Shown here: positions 32,975-37,706 of the stretch, in pieces
Layout: each line of letters begins with the position of its first letter
Position numbering within the stretch: the stretch's first letter is position 1
NCBI GenBank assembly: GCA_023664535.1
Contig: JAMPFJ010000025.1
Span: forward strand, 1-37,706
Source: Bacteroidales bacterium
GTDB taxonomy: Bacteria; Bacillota; Clostridia; Lachnospirales; Lachnospiraceae
Reading direction: 5' to 3'
DNA: 37,706 nucleotides
Notes under the pieces: model-generated
What the model saw: only the letters and a program-made list of their open reading frames with translations
What the model was told of the DNA's origin: nothing
Databases searched by the model: none
Program-made: the position numbers and the translations under genes

Positions 32975-33586
32975 ATGAAAAAATTAAACCATTATTTTTA
33001 TCTTGCTGCCGCCTTATGTATACTCAGCGTTGCATTGACCGGTTGTGGAAATAAGGACAATGCCTCCACAAGCGGAAACAATAAAAACAATGCCGTAAAC
33101 GATGCGGCAGACGATGTGGGCAGCGCTGTCGGTGATGCGGCAGATGATATCGGCAATGCCGTCGATGACCTGGTAGGAAAGGGCGGATTTGATAACTACA
33201 ATGACGCCCACGATTATTTTCTGGACACTATGGGCTCCTATCATGCCGATGCAAAATTTGAGGTCAGAGACGAAGACCGGGAGCTCAACGATTACCAGGA
33301 GGGCTCTAAAGGCTACCGCTTTAACCTCTATGACACCAGTAAGAAAAAGGAAGGTGAAATGTTCGGTGAATTCTATGTGGACGCTACCTCCGGAGCAATT
33401 TACCGCCGGGGAGACGACGACTCCATAGAAGCATATCCGGGTACTCCGACCGGAACCGACAGCCAGGTAAGCGGCATAGGCGCCGGTGCTAACACCAGCG
33501 TAGCAAAGAACAGGGGAAACGGCTCTGAAAAAAATACCGATAACCGAAATATTTCCTCGAATACCACGGGTACCGGCAGGCGTTAA
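32975..33586 (+). CDS. Small secreted lipoprotein
   Basis: Lipoprotein of 203 aa, unrecognised family. The signal peptide ends in LTGC with the lipidated cysteine at C24. Residues 38-68 carry an Asp/Ala-rich repeated stretch (NDAADDVGSAVGDAADDIGN) that could be an amphipathic helix. A folded domain follows (about 75-155, YRFNLYDTSKKKEGEMFGEF), then a low-complexity Gly/Asn/Thr-rich tail. The ATG at 32975 has AGGAG at a spacing of 7; the ATG directly before it is also possible. A strong terminator follows, so it may be a single-gene transcript. Confidence 0.7.
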   Translation: MKKLNHYFYLAAALCILSVALTGCGNKDNASTSGNNKNNAVNDAADDVGSAVGDAADDIGNAVDDLVGKGGFDNYNDAHDYFLDTMGSYHADAKFEVRDEDRELNDYQEGSKGYRFNLYDTSKKKEGEMFGEFYVDATSGAIYRRGDDDSIEAYPGTPTGTDSQVSGIGAGANTSVAKNRGNGSEKNTDNRNISSNTTGTGRR

Positions 33587-33624
33587 TCCAAGCCCTGCAT
33601 ATGGCATCCACCCTATTATTGAAT

Positions 33625-33686
33625 AAAGAGATTGGTATTGGCCGTTTTGTCATAAACAGACACGCCGATACCAATCTCTTTTTTGT
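33625..33686 (+). terminator. Strong terminator after the lipoprotein gene
   Basis: Arms of about 17 bases, AAAGAGATTGGTATTGG and its complement (33625-33641 and 33665-33682), close a 23-base loop and are followed by TTTTTT on the plus strand. It lies between convergent genes; in the minus direction its T-run is poor, so it mainly serves the lipoprotein. Confidence 0.85.
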
Positions 33687-33713
33687 GGTTATTGCACCGA
33701 TTTCCTATCCCGT

Positions 33714-34703
33714 TTATTGTACAAGGTTGCCCCCGTTAATCTCTCCCTTTTCATAATCCAACGCATTTTGCAGGGTAATCCGGCTGATTGCCGTCAGTGC
33801 CTCCTTGGTCAGAAAACCCTGATGGGAGGTCACAATCACATTGGGAAAAGACAGCAGCCTTGCCGTCACCGAATGCTCCAGCAGTTCATCCTCACGGTTT
33901 TCAAACACATTGCTTCCTTCCTCTTCATAGACATCCAGACCCACGCCGAAGAATTTGCCGCTGCGGATTCCCTGAATCAAATCCTCCGTCTTTACCAATG
34001 CGCCTCTCGAAGTGTTGACCAGCACTACATCCTCCTTCATCATCGCAATGGTATCCTTATTGATTAAATGATGGGTTTCCTCCGTCAGCGGACAGTGCAG
34101 GGAAAGCAAATCGCTCTGCTTTAACACCTCTTCCAGGGGCATATACTCGACAAAATCAAGGTCCTTATTCGGATACATATCATAGGCGATAACCCGCATC
34201 CCAAAGCCACGGCAGATTCTGCACATTGCCGCACCAATTTTTCCGGTTCCAATGATTCCTGCGGTCTTCTGATAAAAATTGATTCCCGTCAGTCCCACAA
34301 GGCTGAAGTTATTTTCCCTCACCTTAATATAACTCTTGTGTAAATGCCTGTTTACCGCAAGTGCCAGCGTCATCGCATGCTCTGCAACTGCCTCCGGCGA
34401 ATACCCCGGTACACGTAAAACCGTTATTCCGTACTCCTTCGTCTTATCCAGCGCCACATTGTTAAAACCGGCACAGCGCAGCAAAATCAATTTGATTCCT
34501 ATCTCGTGCAGCTTATCAATAACCGGTGCACTCAAATCGGAATTGACAAAAGCGCAGATTGCATCATATCCCCTTGCCAGAGAAACCGTTTTCAGGGCGA
34601 TATCAATCTCCTGATAAGTAATCTCAACCCCCGGATATCTGCCCAGCTCCCTGTCAAAAGATTCCTTGTCATAATTGGTTGCATCATAAAATAAAATCTT
34701 CAT
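33714..34703 (-). CDS. D-lactate dehydrogenase-type 2-hydroxyacid dehydrogenase
   Basis: NAD-dependent 2-hydroxyacid dehydrogenase of 329 aa, the usual D-LDH length. The Rossmann motif is GTGKIG (152-157). Catalytic residues are present: R233 in VNTSRGAL, E260 or E261 in GLDVYEEEG and H294 in TSHQGF. The sequence is closest in style to fermentative D-lactate dehydrogenases that reduce pyruvate and recycle NADH; D-2-hydroxyacid relatives with other substrates cannot be excluded. The ATG at 34703 has AGGAGCTGTAGGAGA before it; the longer frame would overlap the previous gene. It follows the cysteine-cluster protein by 59 bases on the same strand, possibly in one transcript. Confidence 0.9.
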   Translation of the reverse strand: MKILFYDATNYDKESFDRELGRYPGVEITYQEIDIALKTVSLARGYDAICAFVNSDLSAPVIDKLHEIGIKLILLRCAGFNNVALDKTKEYGITVLRVPGYSPEAVAEHAMTLALAVNRHLHKSYIKVRENNFSLVGLTGINFYQKTAGIIGTGKIGAAMCRICRGFGMRVIAYDMYPNKDLDFVEYMPLEEVLKQSDLLSLHCPLTEETHHLINKDTIAMMKEDVVLVNTSRGALVKTEDLIQGIRSGKFFGVGLDVYEEEGSNVFENREDELLEHSVTARLLSFPNVIVTSHQGFLTKEALTAISRITLQNALDYEKGEINGGNLVQ

Positions 34704-34762
34704 TCTCCTACAGCTCCTTTTCCATTGACTTTCCAATTTATCATTCCCGTATCTGAAGCTGT

Positions 34763-35440
34763 CTATACGAATTTTACCTGCTGCTGGCATATTTTTTCTG
34801 CCGCCCTCACTCTTTCCTCAAACTGCTCGTAAAAATCTCTCCGCTCCTCATACAGTGTGATAAAAAAAGCATTCAATATATATATATTGATTTGTTTCAC
34901 TTTTTCCTCCGGTAAATCCGGCAGTCCTTCACCGATTCCCTTTAGAAAATAGTGCCAGCGGTTAATAAATTCCTCATTCTTTGCATAGTCCGGCACATCA
35001 ATCCATTTTTTTACCTTTACCTTTGTCCGAATCTGCTTTTTACACTCGTTTACCTGTAAAAAATACCGAAAAGAACCATTTTCGTAAATCCGTCCCAGAG
35101 GGAAAATGCGGCATATTCCCGGTCGAAGCTCATGAATACTGCATCTTCCCTCCTCATTTAAGAATACACATTCCCCGTTATCCTCCGCCATTTTCAGATT
35201 AGGCAGGATAATCCCGTCCACTACCTGCAAATCCAGTTTATCTGCAAGTAAATCCTCAAATCTGCAATTTAATCCGTTTGTCAGCCGATACACATCAAAG
35301 GGGTCAAGAACAATGGAATTTCCCATTCCCCGGCAGCAGGCAGAGCATCCTTTACAACCGTCGCAGCCCGCCTTTACCATATCGTTTATGCCATATAATT
35401 TCCCGTCCGATACCTCGGACATATCCATATTCCGTTTCAT
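34763..35440 (-). CDS. YkgJ-family cysteine-cluster protein
   Basis: Protein of 225 aa with the cysteine pattern of the YkgJ/UPF0153 family, thought to bind zinc or iron. Cysteines C26, C29, C32, C35 and C36 make the CxxCxxCxxCC core (GCDGCKGCSACC), and C91, C100, C110 (HELRPGICRIFPL) and C133 complete the set. Its biological role is not established. The start has AGGAG about 11 bases upstream, rather far. It sits between a diguanylate cyclase gene 39 bases upstream and D-lactate dehydrogenase 59 bases downstream on the same strand, so the three may be one operon. Confidence 0.88.
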   Translation of the reverse strand: MKRNMDMSEVSDGKLYGINDMVKAGCDGCKGCSACCRGMGNSIVLDPFDVYRLTNGLNCRFEDLLADKLDLQVVDGIILPNLKMAEDNGECVFLNEEGRCSIHELRPGICRIFPLGRIYENGSFRYFLQVNECKKQIRTKVKVKKWIDVPDYAKNEEFINRWHYFLKGIGEGLPDLPEEKVKQINIYILNAFFITLYEERRDFYEQFEERVRAAEKICQQQVKFV

Positions 35441-35479
35441 AAGGCTTTGTTCTCCTGTATATCCCTCCGGTAATCTCTC

Positions 35480-36580
35480 TTAAGAAACCACCTGGTTTTT
35501 GCCGTTCTTCTTCCCATAATACAGATTCTGGTCCGCCTTATCAATCATGGAACGGATGGTTTCCCCCTCTGCATATTGGGAAACCCCCAAGGTCAATGTC
35601 ACTTTGACCTCTGTACCTTTATAATTTAACGCAGCGCCGGCAATGTTTTTACAGATACGGTCGGCAATCTGCACAGAGGTTTCCAAATCGGTCTTCAACA
35701 AAATCAAAATTTCTTCTCCGCCCCACCGGCAGACATAATCTTCTTCACGCACATTGGCGGATACCATCCCCGCCACTAAAATCAATATTTCATCTCCACA
35801 ATCATGTCCGTAGGTATCATTTACCAGCTTGAAATTATCTATATCCGCCAAGACCAGGCAAAAGGGCTGCTGTCCCTCCGCCGCCTGCTCCAACGCACTT
35901 TTTAAATAAGTATTCATACTCCGGCGGTTCAATAAATGCGTCAGCGGGTCATATTTTGCAATTTCACCCAGCGTCCGGTTTTCTTCCTCCATCTGCCGCT
36001 TCATATACCGGATTTCCAGAGCAAATAATATCGAGAAAAAAATCTGCATGATTAGTGCAATTATGGTATTGAAATAATCAAAAAAGTTATCGGCGCCCTC
36101 CGGCAGGTTATTCGTATAAACCGGCGGAAGATAATCCGTTACCGCTTTTATGGAAATATAACACACACAAATAATGGCAGATGCCGTAATCGGTGCAAAA
36201 ACACTCCCCTTGAAATAGGGAAGCGTATAGGTCAGATAAAAGCTTACCGGAATCAGCGCCATCGTATAGGTCATAAATCCCCAGTTCCATCCGAGTAAAA
36301 TCGATGCCATGGAAGAATGAAACAGAATCTCCGCAAAAGCCGAGATAAAGATAGATTCATAGCGCTCCTTTTTCGTCACCACCGCACTCAGATAAAAATA
36401 GAAAATCGTAATTGCCAGATTGTACAGGGTAAGCAGCGTAATATGAAACGAATTAAATGCAACCGTAAAAAAAAGATGAATAAACGCAATGATAACCCCG
36501 ATTAGGACATACTTTATTTTATTATCAATGGCTCTCGTGCCATTAAAAACCTGCCGTATCACATGATAAAAAGCTGTCAT
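35480..36580 (-). CDS. Membrane diguanylate cyclase (GGDEF)
   Basis: Diguanylate cyclase of 366 aa that would make cyclic di-GMP from two GTP. The first 190 residues hold about five or six membrane segments with no known sensory domain name. The GGDEF domain (about 205-366) has the active-site motif GGEE (287-290) in RWGGEEIL and the inhibitory site REED (RxxD, 278-281) exactly five residues ahead, so product feedback is likely. The ADIDNFKLVNDTYGHDCGDE segment is complete. The protein is probably active. A promoter with a perfect TATAAT lies at 36613-36641. Confidence 0.95.
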   Translation of the reverse strand: MTAFYHVIRQVFNGTRAIDNKIKYVLIGVIIAFIHLFFTVAFNSFHITLLTLYNLAITIFYFYLSAVVTKKERYESIFISAFAEILFHSSMASILLGWNWGFMTYTMALIPVSFYLTYTLPYFKGSVFAPITASAIICVCYISIKAVTDYLPPVYTNNLPEGADNFFDYFNTIIALIMQIFFSILFALEIRYMKRQMEEENRTLGEIAKYDPLTHLLNRRSMNTYLKSALEQAAEGQQPFCLVLADIDNFKLVNDTYGHDCGDEILILVAGMVSANVREEDYVCRWGGEEILILLKTDLETSVQIADRICKNIAGAALNYKGTEVKVTLTLGVSQYAEGETIRSMIDKADQNLYYGKKNGKNQVVS

Positions 36581-36612
36581 TTCCCCGTCCCCTCAACACA
36601 TATGCTGCTAAT

Positions 36613-36641
36613 ATTATACTCCATCCGACTGTTAAAAACAA
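36613..36641 (-). promoter_or_regulatory. Promoter of the diguanylate cyclase gene
   Basis: On the minus strand: -35 TTGTTT (36641-36636), 17-base spacer, -10 TATAAT (36618-36613), 33 bases before the ATG. Confidence 0.65.
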
Positions 36642-36715
36642 GTTCTCCGCTATATTTACAGCCCATTTCTCTCCATTCCCCTTTATCCGTCTTAAGTGCC
36701 GGCGGGGTGACTTTG

Positions 36716-37090
36716 CTACCGTTTATATTTTCCCTGTCTGACAAAGGTATTTACCCCGGCTTTCACCTGCATTTTATCGTACTGCTCATACATATCCTGC
36801 ACACTGTTTTCCAAAAGGTAATAATGCCTGATATAGGGAATCATCAGACACATCAGGAAAAAAATCAGCAAAACCATGGCGAAGGAGAAATTGCTTAGCG
36901 TATATAAAAATACCATCACGGTCAAAATGGCAAAGGTTATGGTAACCAATAAATGAATCTGCCGTTCATGGGCGAAAAATGCAATCTGTACCAAGTGCCT
37001 TTTCATCTCCTCCTCCCAGTCTACCGCCGTATCTTCCGACGACAAAAGCTTATCCACATAGGCAATATACTGCCTGATTCTATCTGCCAT
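36716..37090 (-). CDS. Small membrane protein, unknown function
   Basis: Protein of 124 aa, not recognised. A charged N-terminal helix (MADRIRQYIAYVDKLL...) is followed by two membrane segments (about 46-64 and 68-86) and a soluble, helical C-terminus. Such proteins are often annotated only as hypothetical membrane proteins in Clostridia. The start at 37090 follows an AAAGGAGGG site and there is a strong promoter at 37122-37150. A gap of about 135 bases with its own promoter separates it from the diguanylate cyclase gene downstream. Confidence 0.75.
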   Translation of the reverse strand: MADRIRQYIAYVDKLLSSEDTAVDWEEEMKRHLVQIAFFAHERQIHLLVTITFAILTVMVFLYTLSNFSFAMVLLIFFLMCLMIPYIRHYYLLENSVQDMYEQYDKMQVKAGVNTFVRQGKYKR

Positions 37091-37121
37091 AGGTATACCC
37101 TCCTTTATTTTTCTTCATTTC

Positions 37122-37150
37122 ATTATATTACTTTGTAAAAAGGACTGCAA
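37122..37150 (-). promoter_or_regulatory. Promoter of the small membrane-protein gene
   Basis: On the minus strand: -35 TTGCAG (37150-37145), 17-base spacer, -10 TATAAT (37127-37122). Confidence 0.65.
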
Positions 37151-37229
37151 CAGCGAAGTACAATCCCCTTCCCGGCAGACCTGTCTCTCCCGCTTTTTCC
37201 TCTCTGTTCAAATTCCCGCTTTTTTGGGG

Positions 37230-37258
37230 TTGACACGGGATAATGAATATGTTAATCT
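37230..37258 (+). promoter_or_regulatory. Promoter of the T-box transcript
   Basis: TTGACA (37230-37235), a 17-base spacer and TAATCT (37253-37258). Transcription would start near 37265 and run into the T-box leader. Confidence 0.75.
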
Positions 37259-37289
37259 TTCTTTACTTGGAACAATTCCATATGGCAAA

Positions 37290-37572
37290 AGAAAATACAG
37301 TGATAAGGAATAGTAAGATTTCCGGAGTACCCAGAGAGCTGCTAACTGGTGCGAAGCAGTTGCAAAAGAAGTCTGAACTCGCCTTTGAGTAGCCCGCTGA
37401 ACATATCGTGTGATAAGTAGGTGAGGACGGAGCCCGACCGTTATAACAGGGAGGATATACGACAGTTTGAATGTCCGTATCTGCAATGAGTGCATACAAT
37501 GATGTATGAATTAGAGTGGTACCGCGTAAGCATTGCTTTACGTCTCTGGCAAAGGAGACGTGGGGCATTTTT
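37290..37572 (+). promoter_or_regulatory. T-box leader, CUC (leucine) specifier
   Basis: A tRNA-sensing T-box riboswitch. The conserved T-box element AGAGTGGTACCGCG lies at 37513-37526, with the UGGU (37517-37520) that pairs with an uncharged tRNA end (ACCA); discriminator A fits tRNA-Leu. In stem I, AGTA lies on the 5' side (37311-37316 region) and the specifier side reads GAA-CTC-GCC, so the specifier codon is CUC at 37378-37380, meaning leucine. The terminator ACGTCTC...GGAGACGT plus TTTTTT is at 37540-37572. The controlled gene lies beyond the window; leucyl-tRNA synthetase or a leucine-biosynthesis or transport gene is expected. Confidence 0.9.
37540..37572 (+). terminator. Regulated terminator of the T-box leader
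   Basis: Stem ACGTCTC with GGAGACGT around a short loop, followed by GGGGCATTTTTT. It competes with the antiterminator that uses the T-box element. Confidence 0.85.
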
Positions 37573-37706
37573 TATTTACGCCGAATCTTCCGCTTTTGTT
37601 TAGCATAAAAGCTGATTGCGATATATATCCGAAAAAACAGACATATTCTATATAAGGAGCAATCTGGTGATATGTCAAGCTGATTTTTGAAAAGATTTTG
37701 GTATGT
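37573..37706 (+). other. Right edge after the T-box, gene start not reached
   Basis: After the T-box terminator an AAGGAG-like site (about 37653) is followed by an ATG that closes after three codons, so it is not a gene start. The controlled gene must begin past the window end, unless the short leader ORF is part of a further control step. Confidence 0.4.

Noticed and set aside
33014..33607. Minus-strand frame of 197 codons opposite the lipoprotein
   Set aside because: Shadow of the lipoprotein gene, which has a signal peptide, lipobox and ribosome-binding site.
37208..37568. Two minus-strand frames of about 100 codons
   Set aside because: They run antisense through the T-box leader, whose conserved RNA elements account for the sequence.
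1..37706. CRISPR array, tRNA, rRNA or prophage
   Set aside because: No regularly spaced repeats, cloverleaf ends or phage gene clusters were seen on either strand.

Overview
The window looks like a chromosomal segment of an anaerobic gut-type Firmicute, most likely Lachnospiraceae (Clostridia). The evidence is inference from gene content: AddAB instead of RecBCD, a type III glutamine synthetase, AgrC/LytTR-type signalling, BspA-like leucine-rich repeats, a Bce-type sensor kinase, a Hol-Tox-like type I toxin, a T-box leader and strong AGGAGG ribosome-binding sites. No prophage, CRISPR array, rRNA or tRNA gene was seen.

Layout. 1-1000: a small acidic protein of unknown function with its own promoter and terminator. 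1025-9981 (minus): addB-addA, then a BceRS-like two-component pair that lacks the usual adjacent ABC transporter. 10133-12259: an FMN-bind-like membrane protein, a left-handed beta-helix protein and a lipoprotein. 12290-12505: a 216-bp element with long imperfect inverted repeats, probably a MITE. It sits beside a two-gene operon (12662-15786) of a duplicated helix-turn-helix protein and a transmembrane Ser/Thr kinase with an extracytoplasmic sensor-like domain. 15783-17864 (minus): topB, overlapping the kinase tail to tail.

18101-20640 (plus): a cytosolic protein joining a ParB-like N-terminus to a BMP-type ligand-binding domain, translationally overlapped with a calcineurin-like phosphoesterase. 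20749-22863 (minus): glnN, preceded by a promoter and a terminator hairpin in its leader. 23115-26871: a flotillin, a class V aminotransferase and a divergent pyridoxal kinase. 26878-30173 (minus): a LytTR/GHKL two-component pair and an uncharacterised membrane protein. 30256-31347: a BspA-like secreted protein. 31616-31937: a compact type I toxin-antitoxin locus with facing promoters. 32053-33586: a PdaB-like deacetylase and a lipoprotein. 33714-37090 (minus): D-lactate dehydrogenase-like enzyme, a cysteine-cluster protein, a diguanylate cyclase and a small membrane protein. 37230 to the edge: a T-box leader with a CUC (Leu) specifier; its gene lies beyond the window.

The most unusual items are the ParB/BMP plus phosphoesterase pair, the duplicated HTH protein with its kinase, the MITE-like element, the type I toxin locus and the glnN leader. 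All functions are from reading motifs by eye; no database search was run. Promoters were found by matching -35/-10 boxes and spacing.
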